Origin: Saltatorellus ferox
GTDB lineage: Bacteria > Planctomycetota > UBA1135 > GCA-002686595
Direction: 5' to 3'
Length of the DNA: 64,000 nt
Assembly (NCBI GenBank): GCA_007751475.1
Contig: CP036434.1
Span: forward strand, 6,205,524-6,269,523
Both the position numbers and the translations under genes were made by a program. Positions 33,426-41,755 of the stretch are shown here, in pieces. The notes beneath the pieces are model-generated. The model was not told the origin of the DNA. It made no database searches and saw only the letters and a program-made list of their open reading frames with translations. Numbering within the stretch: the stretch's first letter is position 1; the number at the start of each line of letters is the position of its first letter.

Positions 33426-34457
33426 TCACTTCGTCATGGGGACGAAGCGCTCGCCCTCCAGGCGGAAGACGCCGTCCACCGTGCCGACCCATAGGGTTCC
33501 GCTGCGGCCTTCTCGGATGCTCGGGATGCCGCTCTGGTTCAGGCCCTCCTTCACGGAGAAGTAGCGGAAGGACTCGCCGTCCCAGCGATGGACGCCGCCG
33601 CCTTCCATCGAGGCGCCGAACCACACGTTACCGGCGCGGTCCTCGTGGATCGCCATGTAGCGGCCCCAGCCCGTGTGCCTGGAAGGGGCGGCACTGCGCA
33701 GGTGCGTGGTGAACCGAGTCCCGTCGTAGCGGCTCACGCCTCCGTCCGAGGTTCCGAACCAGACGTCGCCGCGGCCGTCCTCGAGGATCGTGCAGACCCG
33801 GTCGCTGGCGAGGCCGTGCTCCTTCGCCGTGTAGACCTCCATGGCCTCGCCGTCGTAGCGGACCGCGCCCGCTCCGTCCGTGCCGAACCAGAGCGCGCCG
33901 TCCTTCGCCTCGTGAATGGAATAGACGAACCTGGGCGTGAACTCGAAGCGTCCGGGGGCGCCCTCTACGGGCAGGAGGAACGCGGCGAACTTCTGGCCGT
34001 CATGACGGAAGATGCCCGCCAGGGTCGTGATCCAGAGGGTGCCGTGTCGGTCGAAGTGCAGGTCCCAGACGTCTCGATGGTGACCTCCCTCCGAGAAGGT
34101 TCTGGTGACCGGCATGTCTTCGTAGTCCAAAAGGGTCGTGAAGGATTCGCCGTCGTAGCGCGAGACGCCGGCCGTCGTGGCGAACAGCAAGCGGCCCTCC
34201 TCGTCCTCCACGATGCTCCGGATCATGTCCGCCGCGAGGCCGTCCTTGGTGGTGAACGTGACGAAGTTTTCGCCATCGAAGCGCACCAGGCCCGCCCCCA
34301 CCGAGGAGAACCAGAGGTCCCCGTTCTTGGCCTCGAAGGGCGCGCCCGGGTACTGGAAGAGCGCAGGGGGAAGGTCCTGGACCGACTGGGATTCGGGAAC
34401 CGACCCGCAGGCGAGAAGGCTGGTGGACAACAGGAAGGGGACGAGGTGGAGCAGCAT
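33426..34457 (-). CDS. Two-component-regulator-propeller lipoprotein
   Basis: 343 residues with a lipoprotein signal (FLLSTSLLAC, Cys17). Six or seven repeats of the Reg_prop type (GDLWFSSVGAGLVRFDGENF, GLAADMIRSIVEDEEGRLLF, WFGTDGAGAVRYDGEAMEVY) form a propeller like the sensor domain of hybrid two-component systems, but no kinase domain is attached. Probably an envelope ligand-binding protein. Monocistronic. Confidence 0.8.
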   Translation of the reverse strand: MLLHLVPFLLSTSLLACGSVPESQSVQDLPPALFQYPGAPFEAKNGDLWFSSVGAGLVRFDGENFVTFTTKDGLAADMIRSIVEDEEGRLLFATTAGVSRYDGESFTTLLDYEDMPVTRTFSEGGHHRDVWDLHFDRHGTLWITTLAGIFRHDGQKFAAFLLPVEGAPGRFEFTPRFVYSIHEAKDGALWFGTDGAGAVRYDGEAMEVYTAKEHGLASDRVCTILEDGRGDVWFGTSDGGVSRYDGTRFTTHLRSAAPSRHTGWGRYMAIHEDRAGNVWFGASMEGGGVHRWDGESFRYFSVKEGLNQSGIPSIREGRSGTLWVGTVDGVFRLEGERFVPMTK

Positions 34458-34541
34458 GGGGCGACCTGGTAAGGGAAAGGAACGCGACGCTACGGATCAC
34501 CCGAGCACGTTCGCGTCACGTCCTTGTAACGGAGCTCCGAA

Positions 34542-35189
34542 TCACAGGCTGGCGATCGACCGAGCCAGGTTCTCGCGCGCCTGGCCTTCGTAGCGCTCGC
34601 GGAAGAACTCGGTCGCGTAGAGGTGCGGGCGCGCCAAGAACGCCACCAGCATTTCCTTGCGCTTCGACCGGAAGAGCGGGCCCGGAACCCAGCGGTATTC
34701 GCGTCTCACGTCTTGCTCGTAGCGATCGAAGCGGGCCGGGTCGCGGCCCAGGATCGACAGGTCGATGTCCACCATCAAAGCGGCATCCGGGAAGGGCGGC
34801 TCGGCGCTGTGCTTCGTCGCCAGGATCATCGACTCGACGCGCCGGATGGTGGGCTCCGGGGCGCGGCCCTCGCGCAGGAGGCGCACCGCCCACGCGGCGC
34901 TCTCCGCCTCGCTGTCGCCGCCGCGCGACTTGTAGATCGCGTCGTGGAGCCAGAGCGCGAACTCGACCTCATCGGGATCCTGCGCCAGACCCGCGACCTC
35001 GTCGAAGCGCTGGAGGCACTCGACGATGTGCTCCGCGTTGTGGTAGGCGCGGTGGCTCTCCGCATGCGCCGCTTCGAGTTCGTCGAAGGCCGCGCGCGCG
35101 TCCAGCGCTGGCGCGAGACGAGAACAGAGGGCTTCCCAGCGCTCAGGGTCGAGCGCGGGCTTCCCCTCGGATCGGCGGCTCGGGTCCAT
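34542..35189 (-). CDS. HD-domain metal-dependent phosphohydrolase
   Basis: 215 residues. HD-superfamily metal site: RAYHNAEHI, LWLHDAIY, then a later conserved Asp in MVDIDLSILG. This matches the COG4339-type predicted phosphohydrolases; substrate unknown. The start overlaps the stop of the upstream gene by one base (TGATG), so it is coupled to the 35189-35728 gene and ends a four-gene operon. Confidence 0.8.
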   Translation of the reverse strand: MDPSRRSEGKPALDPERWEALCSRLAPALDARAAFDELEAAHAESHRAYHNAEHIVECLQRFDEVAGLAQDPDEVEFALWLHDAIYKSRGGDSEAESAAWAVRLLREGRAPEPTIRRVESMILATKHSAEPPFPDAALMVDIDLSILGRDPARFDRYEQDVRREYRWVPGPLFRSKRKEMLVAFLARPHLYATEFFRERYEGQARENLARSIASL

Positions 35190-35728
35190 CAGAACTCGAT
35201 GTCGTCGCCGATCGCTCCGCCGGCGAGTTCCTGGAAGATCGCGGTGTACTTCTTCTCGGCCGCCGTGCGCAGGTCGCCGAGGTAGTGGTTGAAGGCGCCC
35301 GTTTCGTCTGCGCTGAGCTCGGCGTTGATCTTCTCCATGAAGCGCATGCTCGCCTGGCTGTAGTCCATGATCGTGATCCCGCGCTCCAGCATCGCCGCCT
35401 GGGGATCCACGCCGAAGGACGTCGCCGCCGACATCATCTGCTCCAGATCGATGAACGCCTCCACCGTGGGGATCTTGTCGACCGCGTCATCGGCCGTCTG
35501 GGTCGCGGCGCCCGCGTACTTGCCCTGGGCCGGGTTCTGGAAGACCTCGCCGAGCTGCATCGCGAGCTTGTACTCGGGGTCGTTCGCCATCTGGTTCTCC
35601 CAGTGCGCGGACGCCTCCTCCCACTGGGGAAGCTCGACGCCGAGGGTGGGAAGAAGCTCCTTGATGTCCTTCCCCTGGGCGAGGAAGGCGTTGGTGGCGG
35701 CGTAGTCGATGAAGTCGATTCCGTGCAT
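35189..35728 (-). CDS. Hypothetical helical protein
   Basis: 179 residues, mostly helical and acidic, no signal peptide or Cys. Motifs such as KDIKELLPTLGVELPQWEEA and HWENQMANDPEYKLAMQLGE are not tied by me to a named family with certainty. It lies in an operon between a zinc-ribbon protein and the HD hydrolase, coupled to the latter by TGATG. Confidence 0.65.
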   Translation of the reverse strand: MHGIDFIDYAATNAFLAQGKDIKELLPTLGVELPQWEEASAHWENQMANDPEYKLAMQLGEVFQNPAQGKYAGAATQTADDAVDKIPTVEAFIDLEQMMSAATSFGVDPQAAMLERGITIMDYSQASMRFMEKINAELSADETGAFNHYLGDLRTAAEKKYTAIFQELAGGAIGDDIEF

Positions 35729-35749
35729 GGGAGGGCTGGAGGCGGGGGT

Positions 35750-36580
35750 CTAGTTGGAGAACGGGGACGGAACGGGAAGGCCCTTCAGGTGAGCCTCCTT
35801 GATCTTGAATTCCCGGAGGTAGCGGTCGAGGTCGCCCTCGTAGGTCTGCGCGAACTCAGGGACCACGGCGATGCGCTCTTTCAGCATCTTCGTGTAGTAG
35901 GCGATGTGCGCGGCGCGCAGGGCCTCGACCGCCTCGTCGGGGACGGGAACGCGCGCGCGGCCGCAGCGTTCGTGCTGGGCCTCCAGCTCGTCGTGCAGGT
36001 CCAGCGCTCGATAGCGGGCGAGATGATTGGCCGTGAAGTGGAGGGTCTCTCGCAGCGCCGTCGACGGCTCGTAGGTATTGCGGCCGCTGCAGTAGGGGCA
36101 CGCGACGTAGTGGGCACGGAAGAGGTTCTCGGTCACCTCGATGTCGGCGGAGCAGAGCGTGCAGCGGAACGACGTCCGCGCCTCGCCCAGGGTCCGCTCA
36201 TGCAGCCGCTCGGCCACCTGGCCGCAGAGCACGGTCTCCCAGCGGAAGATCACGGGGGACGCGCCGTCGCTCTGGTTCGAGCCCTTGATGCTCTCGGCGA
36301 GCTCGTCCCAGTGCTTCTCCTCGGGATCCGCCGCGCGGAGCTTGGGCCGCACCTGATCGTGCCAGGTCGTGTGGATACGGCCGATGAGGTCCTGGACCTG
36401 CCGCTTGACCGCCGCCGTGCCGTTCAGAAACGGAACGACGCCGCCGTCTTCCGCGAGCGCCAGCTCGAAAAGCGCTGGCCCCGCGTCCTCCAGGGTCTCG
36501 TGCATCGTCCCCTCGATCTTGCCGAGGAACGCGTCCCAGCGAGCGAGGAGCGCGGCCGTTTCAGTGGCTTCGGTTCCCAT
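35750..36580 (-). CDS. Hypothetical zinc-ribbon protein
   Basis: 276 residues. Central zinc ribbon FRCTLCSAD...VACPYCSGR (about residues 137-165) flanked by long helical regions. No signal peptide, so cytosolic. It starts 3 bp after the stop of the small zinc-ribbon gene upstream and is followed after 21 bp by the next helical protein. Function unknown; partner of the operon products by context. Confidence 0.65.
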   Translation of the reverse strand: MGTEATETAALLARWDAFLGKIEGTMHETLEDAGPALFELALAEDGGVVPFLNGTAAVKRQVQDLIGRIHTTWHDQVRPKLRAADPEEKHWDELAESIKGSNQSDGASPVIFRWETVLCGQVAERLHERTLGEARTSFRCTLCSADIEVTENLFRAHYVACPYCSGRNTYEPSTALRETLHFTANHLARYRALDLHDELEAQHERCGRARVPVPDEAVEALRAAHIAYYTKMLKERIAVVPEFAQTYEGDLDRYLREFKIKEAHLKGLPVPSPFSN

Positions 36581-36583
36581 GGG

Positions 36584-36865
36584 CTAAGAGTCCGCGGACG
36601 CGCCGCCCGCGTCAACGCCGGGACCCGCATCGTCTGTCATGAACCTGTCACCGCAGTACGCGCACACGCGGAGGTCCGTTCCCTCGGGCCTGCCCGCGCC
36701 GCAGCTGCGGCACTTCCGCGCGGCCAAGGAGGCCGTCTCCGGGGTCGGCCGCGCCGTGGTCGCCTTGGAAGTCTTGATGATCCCGCCCAGGAGTCCACGG
36801 CGCCGCGCGGTGCCCTCGCTCCCTGACGGATCGTCTCCCGGTCCCTGATCGTTGGTTTCGCCCAT
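36584..36865 (-). CDS. Small zinc-ribbon protein
   Basis: 93 residues from the ATG at 36865 (MGETNDQGPG), preferred over a longer frame that would overlap the divergent transporter. A disordered, basic N-terminal half is followed by a zinc ribbon CRSCGAG...CAYCGDRF. First gene of the minus-strand operon (36865 to 34542). Probably an adaptor; function unknown. Confidence 0.6.
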   Translation of the reverse strand: MGETNDQGPGDDPSGSEGTARRRGLLGGIIKTSKATTARPTPETASLAARKCRSCGAGRPEGTDLRVCAYCGDRFMTDDAGPGVDAGGASADS

Positions 36866-36928
36866 TCTTCTTGCCGCTTCCGGCCGTTTTCTTCGGCATC
36901 CTCTGCGCTCAGCCGAAGCTCCATCCAC

Positions 36929-37888
36929 TTGAACCGCCGCGCCTTCCTCGCGCCACTCGCCGTGGCCATCATCTGGGGCGTCAATGTGCCCGTGATGAAG
37001 GCGGCGCTGGCGGAAATGCATCCGTTTCTGTTCAACGCAGCGCGGCTGACGCTGAGCGCGGTCGCCCTCGGGATCATCGACCGCGTGGAGCGCGGCGGCC
37101 GGCCCGCGACGCGGGTCCCGTGGGGCACGATCCTGTGGTACGGGCTGCTCTCCAGCCTCGCGTATCAGGTGCTGTTCCTCTGGGGCATGCAGCAGACGAC
37201 GGCTTCGAACACGGCCCTCATCATCGCGAGCGGGCCACTCTGGGCGGCGCTCTTCAGCGCGCTCTATCGCCTGGAGAGGCCGACCGGGCGCGCAGGGCTA
37301 TCGCTCGCCATCGCGTTCGCCGGGACGCTGCTCGTGACCACCTCGGGCGCCGTCCGGGGCGACGACGCGCCGCCCACGGCTCCGAACGAACTCTGGGGCA
37401 ACCTCACGATCCTGGCCGCGATGATGACGTTCGCCTGGACGACCGTGCTGAGCAAACCTCTGCTCGAGACGATCCCGGCGACGCGGCTGGCGTACCTGTC
37501 CGTGCTCATCTCGCTGCCGGGCCACTGGCTGCTCGCGCTGCCGTTTCTCGGCGCCGTCGAGCCTGCGCGACCCGCGTACCTGGGGGCGGCACTCTTTTAC
37601 TCGGGCGTCCTGTCGACCGGGGTGGCCTACGCGCTCTGGAACCGCAGCGTGCGGACGCTCGGGCCCGCTCGAACGGCCACGTTCAGCTACCTCGTACCCG
37701 TCGTCGCGCTCTCCGTCGCCTGGTGGTTCCTGGGCGAAGAACCGACGCCGCTCCAGCTCGTGGGCGGCGCTCTGGTGATCCTTGGACTGAGCACGCGGCG
37801 ACGACCTGCGATTCCGAGGGCGCTCGAGAATCCGATCATGGAAGTCCCGAACAGTTCGCGAAATCCAGGTCCGAACTTCGTCGAATAG
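36929..37888 (+). CDS. EamA-family (DMT) membrane transporter
   Basis: 319 residues, TTG start (36929) giving a complete first helix (LAPLAVAIIWGVNVPVMKAA). Ten predicted membrane segments in two EamA repeats; typical second-repeat features are GVAYALWNRSVRTLGPARTA and WWFLGEEPTPLQLVGGALVILG. It probably exports a small metabolite. Divergent from the zinc-ribbon operon by 63 bp and 12 bp upstream of the next membrane protein gene. Confidence 0.85.
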   Translation: MNRRAFLAPLAVAIIWGVNVPVMKAALAEMHPFLFNAARLTLSAVALGIIDRVERGGRPATRVPWGTILWYGLLSSLAYQVLFLWGMQQTTASNTALIIASGPLWAALFSALYRLERPTGRAGLSLAIAFAGTLLVTTSGAVRGDDAPPTAPNELWGNLTILAAMMTFAWTTVLSKPLLETIPATRLAYLSVLISLPGHWLLALPFLGAVEPARPAYLGAALFYSGVLSTGVAYALWNRSVRTLGPARTATFSYLVPVVALSVAWWFLGEEPTPLQLVGGALVILGLSTRRRPAIPRALENPIMEVPNSSRNPGPNFVE

Positions 37889-37900
37889 ACGGGGTCTCCC

Positions 37901-39091
37901 ATGAACCCGCTCCATGTATTTCTCGAGGCTCCGACCTACGCGCGCGCTCGGCTGAGGCTGGGCATCACCGGCGTGGGTACGTTCGTCGTCCTGAGCCTGG
38001 TTGCCGCAGTGCTGAAAGTGCCCTTGCAGGTGTTCGAGCACAAGGGAGGCGCCCTGTTCACGGACGCGTCGCTCCTGGCGGTGTGGATCTCGGCCGTGGC
38101 GTTGCTGGCGCTCCCCTTCGAGCTGCTCGGCGGCTACATCCTCCCGAAGAAGTTCGGGCGCCAGCATCCGGACGGCCTCGGCGAGTGGTTCCTCGGCTGG
38201 CTGCGCGGTGTCCTCATCATGATCCTGACGATGAGCTTCTCCGGCGCTGCGATGGTGGTCGCGGGGCGGTACGGCGGGCATCCGGGCGCGTTCGTGATGC
38301 TGGCGCTGATCCTCGTTGCGTTGATCTGGCTGCAGACCTGGCTCGCGAAGCTGATCGGTGGGATGAAGAGGGTCCGGCCGCCGTTCGATCTCATCGAGGA
38401 TGATCTGCGGACCATGGGCGTCGTCGCCCCACCGATCGTCGTCCTCGATGCGAGCGACGAGGGATTCACGGGCGGCATCAGCGGCCCACCGACGGCTGAC
38501 ACGCTGGTGATTCCGGCCCTCTGGTTCGAGCGCCTGGACGCGACCTCGATCGCGGTGCTGGTGGCGCGGCGAACCGCGATCATTGATCGAGGACTGCGAG
38601 CGCTGGGCCAGGTCGGCGCGATCGGCTGGACGCTGATCGTGTTCGCGCTCGCGACGCAAATGCCGTCGGCGGGCGTCTACTCCGTCGAAGAGATCCTGAT
38701 GACCTCGCTCTGGTTCACGGTCTATTCCTTCCTCGGACTCGTGATCCTGCCGACGCCGAGCCGGGCGGCCACGGTGGCTGCGGACGCCATTGCGGCGGCC
38801 GAGATCCCGGGCGCCACAGCCGAGGTTTTGAGTTCGGCGGTCGAAGCCCTCGATCGGCTTCAGGACGACGAGCCCTCGCGGGAGCCGCGCGTCGAGACGA
38901 TCTTCCATCCGATCCCGAGCGTGGAGCGGCGCCAGCAGGCGCTCCTGCACCCGGCGCCCGAGGTGGCGCCGTGGCACATCGCGCGGACGGCGATCTACCT
39001 GTCGGTGGCGGGCATGAACCCGCTGAGTCGGCTGGTGCACTGCAACGTGGGCCGACCCGAGCTCTGGGTCTTCCTGCCCGCGGACGGCTGA
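37901..39091 (+). CDS. Membrane protein resembling M48 peptidase without HExxH
   Basis: 396 residues with two N-terminal membrane helices (about 20-80), two more near 100-145, a soluble part, and a helix pair near 235-275. The segment EGFTGGISGPPTADTLVIPALWFERLDATSIAVLVARRTAIIDRG follows the order of an M48 catalytic domain (beta-hairpin, then the helix usually holding HExxH), but the helix reads VLVARRTAI and no zinc site is present (read by eye; the identification is tentative). Probably a non-catalytic membrane relative. Same strand and 12 bp after the EamA gene. Confidence 0.45.
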   Translation: MNPLHVFLEAPTYARARLRLGITGVGTFVVLSLVAAVLKVPLQVFEHKGGALFTDASLLAVWISAVALLALPFELLGGYILPKKFGRQHPDGLGEWFLGWLRGVLIMILTMSFSGAAMVVAGRYGGHPGAFVMLALILVALIWLQTWLAKLIGGMKRVRPPFDLIEDDLRTMGVVAPPIVVLDASDEGFTGGISGPPTADTLVIPALWFERLDATSIAVLVARRTAIIDRGLRALGQVGAIGWTLIVFALATQMPSAGVYSVEEILMTSLWFTVYSFLGLVILPTPSRAATVAADAIAAAEIPGATAEVLSSAVEALDRLQDDEPSREPRVETIFHPIPSVERRQQALLHPAPEVAPWHIARTAIYLSVAGMNPLSRLVHCNVGRPELWVFLPADG

Positions 39092-39117
39092 GGCCGAATC
39101 GGTGAGCCGGGCTGCGG

Positions 39118-39627
39118 TCAGTTCGCAGCGCGCTCCAGTTCCTTCGCGGTGAGGAAGAGGCGGGCGTCGAACTCCAGCTGGTGGTAGTCCGGCTCCATCG
39201 ATTCACACATACGGTAGAACGCCTTGTTGTGATCCTTCTCGCGCAGGTGAGCCAGTTCGTGGACCACGATCATGCGGAGGAACGGCTCGGGCGCGTCGCG
39301 GAAGACGCCGGCGATGCGGATGTCGGAACTCGCGCGCAGCTTGCCGCCGTGGGCCTTCGAGGAGAACGTGTGGAGCCCGAGAGCCTTCTCGGCGGCCATG
39401 AGCCGATCGTCGTAGGTCGCCCTGGAAACGGGCGGTGCCGTGCGCATGTAGTGGCGCTTCAGATCCTTGACGTATTCGAAGAGGGCTTTGTTCGTCGTTC
39501 GATCGTGGACGCCTTCGTAGCGGGCGGCCACGTGGGCTCCGAGACGCCCCTCGTCGATGAGGCGCTGGACCTGGAGCAGGGTCTTCTCGGGGTAGCCGCC
39601 GAGGTAGTGAAGCGGGTCTCTCGCCAT
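39118..39627 (-). CDS. YgjP-like metallopeptidase domain protein
   Basis: 169 residues from the ATG at 39627 (MARDPLHYLGGY). Metal-binding motif VHELAHLREKDHNKAFYRM with the extra conserved EPDYHQLE segment, as in the YgjP/WLM metallopeptidase-fold group; E. coli YgjP is reported as a UTP pyrophosphatase. Cytosolic. It lies 13 bp downstream of the Lys/Ala/Pro-rich gene on the same strand. Confidence 0.8.
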   Translation of the reverse strand: MARDPLHYLGGYPEKTLLQVQRLIDEGRLGAHVAARYEGVHDRTTNKALFEYVKDLKRHYMRTAPPVSRATYDDRLMAAEKALGLHTFSSKAHGGKLRASSDIRIAGVFRDAPEPFLRMIVVHELAHLREKDHNKAFYRMCESMEPDYHQLEFDARLFLTAKELERAAN

Positions 39628-39640
39628 CGTGGCGGTAAGA

Positions 39641-40621
39641 CTACAGGCCCGCGCCGCCGGGGCCGGGGGCGGGGGCTGGCTTCTTCGAAACCGGCGGCTT
39701 CGCGACCGGTTTGCCCCGTGCGCGCTTCTTCCCGGCCGGCTGATTCTTGGCATCGGGGCCCCGACGCGCGGGTGCCGTGCCTCCGGGGGCCCTGCCTGCA
39801 GGCGCCTTAACTGCTGGCGCCTTACCTGCTGGCGCTGCTGGCGCGTCGACCTGGCCGGTTGCCTCCAGGAGGATTTTCAGGCTGGCCAGCTCCTGTTCCA
39901 TCTTCTCGACGGTCTTCCTCCCGGCATTCACCTGGCGGATGAGCTGGGCTTTCTTCTCCTTGTAGCGGGGTAGGTCCTCTGCGGTCGGCTTGGCGGGGAG
40001 GGCGCCGGAGTCGATGGCGAGCCGTCGCTGGTAGGCGGCAAGCTGCCGGTTCGCCTCCTCGCGGGTGATCTCACCGGCGGCCACGCGCCGGTCGAGCGTC
40101 CGGCTGACGGCGTCGAATTTGGCGAAGGTGGGCAGCTTGTCGGAAGAAGCCTCGACGGGCTTCACTTTCGCCGGTGCAGCGGGGGTGCCAGGCGCGGACT
40201 TCGGCGCAGCAGGTTTCTGCACCGGGGGCTTCCGCGCTGGAGGCGTCGGAGCGCCAGTTTCTTTCCCCTTGGGCGCGGCCGCCTTCGGCTGGGCGTCGTA
40301 CCACCCTTTGTGAACGATTCCGATCTGCTGAAAGGCTCGCTCGGGCGAGATCTCGCCGGCTTCGAGGGCTGCCGTGATCTGCTTCAGGGCGATGGCAATC
40401 CTCTGTGCGTCAGCAGCCACCGCGGGCGGTTTCTTGCCCGTCGCCGGACCGGCGGGTCGTGCCGCGGGTGCGTCCCCCGCAGGTCTCCGTCCAGCCGAGG
40501 CCCCCTTGCCAGCTCCCTGCGCGGAGGCGACGCCCAGAAACGGCGAGCCCACCACGACGACCAACATCACCAAGAGACGCGCTCGGCGAGCCAAGACATC
40601 GGAAAGGAAGTTCCAGACCAT
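39641..40621 (-). CDS. Exported Ala/Pro/Lys-rich low-complexity protein
   Basis: 326 residues from the ATG at 40621; the signal segment is RLLVMLVVVVGSPFLGVASA. Two short helical hairpin modules (IALKQITAALEAGEISPERA and TLDRRVAAGEITREEANRQL, related to each other) are separated by APK-rich linkers, and a coiled coil near 230-265 precedes a strongly basic PAGK/APAG tail. DNA repeats of about 15 bp encode the tail. Possibly interacts with cell wall or nucleic acid; function unknown. Confidence 0.6.
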   Translation of the reverse strand: MVWNFLSDVLARRARLLVMLVVVVGSPFLGVASAQGAGKGASAGRRPAGDAPAARPAGPATGKKPPAVAADAQRIAIALKQITAALEAGEISPERAFQQIGIVHKGWYDAQPKAAAPKGKETGAPTPPARKPPVQKPAAPKSAPGTPAAPAKVKPVEASSDKLPTFAKFDAVSRTLDRRVAAGEITREEANRQLAAYQRRLAIDSGALPAKPTAEDLPRYKEKKAQLIRQVNAGRKTVEKMEQELASLKILLEATGQVDAPAAPAGKAPAVKAPAGRAPGGTAPARRGPDAKNQPAGKKRARGKPVAKPPVSKKPAPAPGPGGAGL

Positions 40622-40921
40622 GAGAGAAGCGGAGAGAGGGGCCAGCGCTGCGATGAAGGAAGGAGCCAACCGAGGCCGCACCTTCGCCCCACCAATCTAG
40701 GGCGCCCAAAAATCCCCGCCACCGTCACTCCGACCAATCCGCACGACCCTCTCACTCCGAACCTCCCCCACCCCTCCCCGCGACAATTCGCCTCAAATAC
40801 CGACACAAACGGACCAGGTTCATCCATTCCGGAACAAGCGGACCAGGTGCATCCATTCCGGAACGAACGGACCAGGTCCGTTCGTTCCGGAATGGATGCA
40901 CCTGGTCCGCTTGTTCCGGAT
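40622..40921. other. 300-bp intergenic region with a palindrome array
   Basis: No gene. The right third is the array described at 40810-40920; the left part is C-rich without clear features. It would hold the promoter of the minus-strand gene ending at 39641 and the terminator of trhO. Confidence 0.6.
40810..40920. repeat. Array of ACC(A/T)GGT and TTCCGGAA palindromes; perfect 93-bp palindrome at 40828-40920
   Basis: Three 29-bp units start at 40810, 40839 and 40868 with CGGACCAGGT and contain TTCCGGAA; the third is followed by its own mirror image. Positions 40828-40920 form a perfect palindrome with 46-bp arms and a single central base (40874). Between the fixed words are 7-bp linkers that recur as reverse complements. 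It begins next to the trhO stop (40922) and can act as its terminator. Confidence 0.92.
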
Positions 40922-41647
40922 TCAGGGGAGGGGGTGCGGGGTGAGGGCGGGGGTCAGGGACTCTCGCTCGTCGAACACCACGCAGGTGCCCTCGTAGTGG
41001 GCGCCGCCCACCTCTTCGAAGTACTTCAGGATTCCGCCGTCCAGCTGGTAGACCTCCTCGAAGTTCGCTTGCTCCAGGTACGGGGCCGCCTTTTCGCAGC
41101 GGATGCCCCCCGTGCAGAACGTCACCACAGGAGTGGCCTTGAGGGACTCGGGGAGGGCTTGGACCGCTTTGGGGAAGTCACGGAAGTTCTGAACTCGGAT
41201 CGGGATCGCGTTCTTGAACGTCCCCGCCGCGACCTCGAAGTCGTTGCGGGTGTCGAGGAGCGTAAACGGACGGCCCTCGTCCAGCCATTGCTTGAGCTCG
41301 GTCGCGGTGATCCGCGGCGCCGTATGGCTTCGCGGATCGATACCTTCCACGCCGAAGGCGATGATCTCCCGCTTGATCTTCACCCGCATCCGGCGGAAGG
41401 GCTGGGCGTCGCTGAGGCTCTCCTTCGTCTCCAGATCGGAGAGGCCCGGGAGAGCACGGATGTGGGCCACGAGCGCATCGATCGATTCGCGGGACCCCGC
41501 AACGACCAGGTTGATCCCCTCCTCGCTCAGCATGATCGTGCCCCTGAGCTGGAGGTCTCTGGAGAGAACGAGGAACGACTCGCGCAGCTCCGGGAGCCCC
41601 TCGAGCGTGGCGAACTGATAGGCGGCGATGTTGACGATCCGTGACAT
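40922..41647 (-). CDS. trhO: tRNA uridine-34 hydroxylase TrhO (rhodanese-like, UPF0176)
   Basis: 241 residues. An N-terminal ferredoxin-like domain (RGTIMLSEEGINLVVAG) and a C-terminal rhodanese domain (TLLDTRNDFEVAAGTF) with active-site loop VTFCTGGIRCEKAAPYL match TrhO/YceA, which makes 5-hydroxyuridine at tRNA position 34 using O2. The C-terminal end (SLTPALTPHPLP) is encoded by low-complexity DNA running into the palindrome array, so the natural C-terminus may have been extended. Confidence 0.9.
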   Translation of the reverse strand: MSRIVNIAAYQFATLEGLPELRESFLVLSRDLQLRGTIMLSEEGINLVVAGSRESIDALVAHIRALPGLSDLETKESLSDAQPFRRMRVKIKREIIAFGVEGIDPRSHTAPRITATELKQWLDEGRPFTLLDTRNDFEVAAGTFKNAIPIRVQNFRDFPKAVQALPESLKATPVVTFCTGGIRCEKAAPYLEQANFEEVYQLDGGILKYFEEVGGAHYEGTCVVFDERESLTPALTPHPLP

Positions 41648-41677
41648 GGCTGGGCCCCAAGGTTATCCCATGAAGAA

Positions 41678-41710
41678 AGCGCCCGCGCCGAGGAATCGGC
41701 GGCGGGCGCT
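41678..41710 (-). terminator. Intrinsic terminator
   Basis: 9-bp outer arms AGCGCCCGC/GCGGGCGCT plus an inner GCCGA/TCGGC stem; on the minus strand the stem is followed by TTTCTTC. It lies 46 bp after the YCII lipoprotein stop, before trhO. Confidence 0.75.
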
Positions 41711-41755
41711 CCGGATCGCGCGGGATCAGCGCGCGAAAGGGGTCCTGACCTGCGC

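Noticed and set aside
40810..40920. CRISPR array
   Set aside because: The 29-bp units are related to each other over their full length and mirror-symmetric, with no unique spacers and no cas genes.
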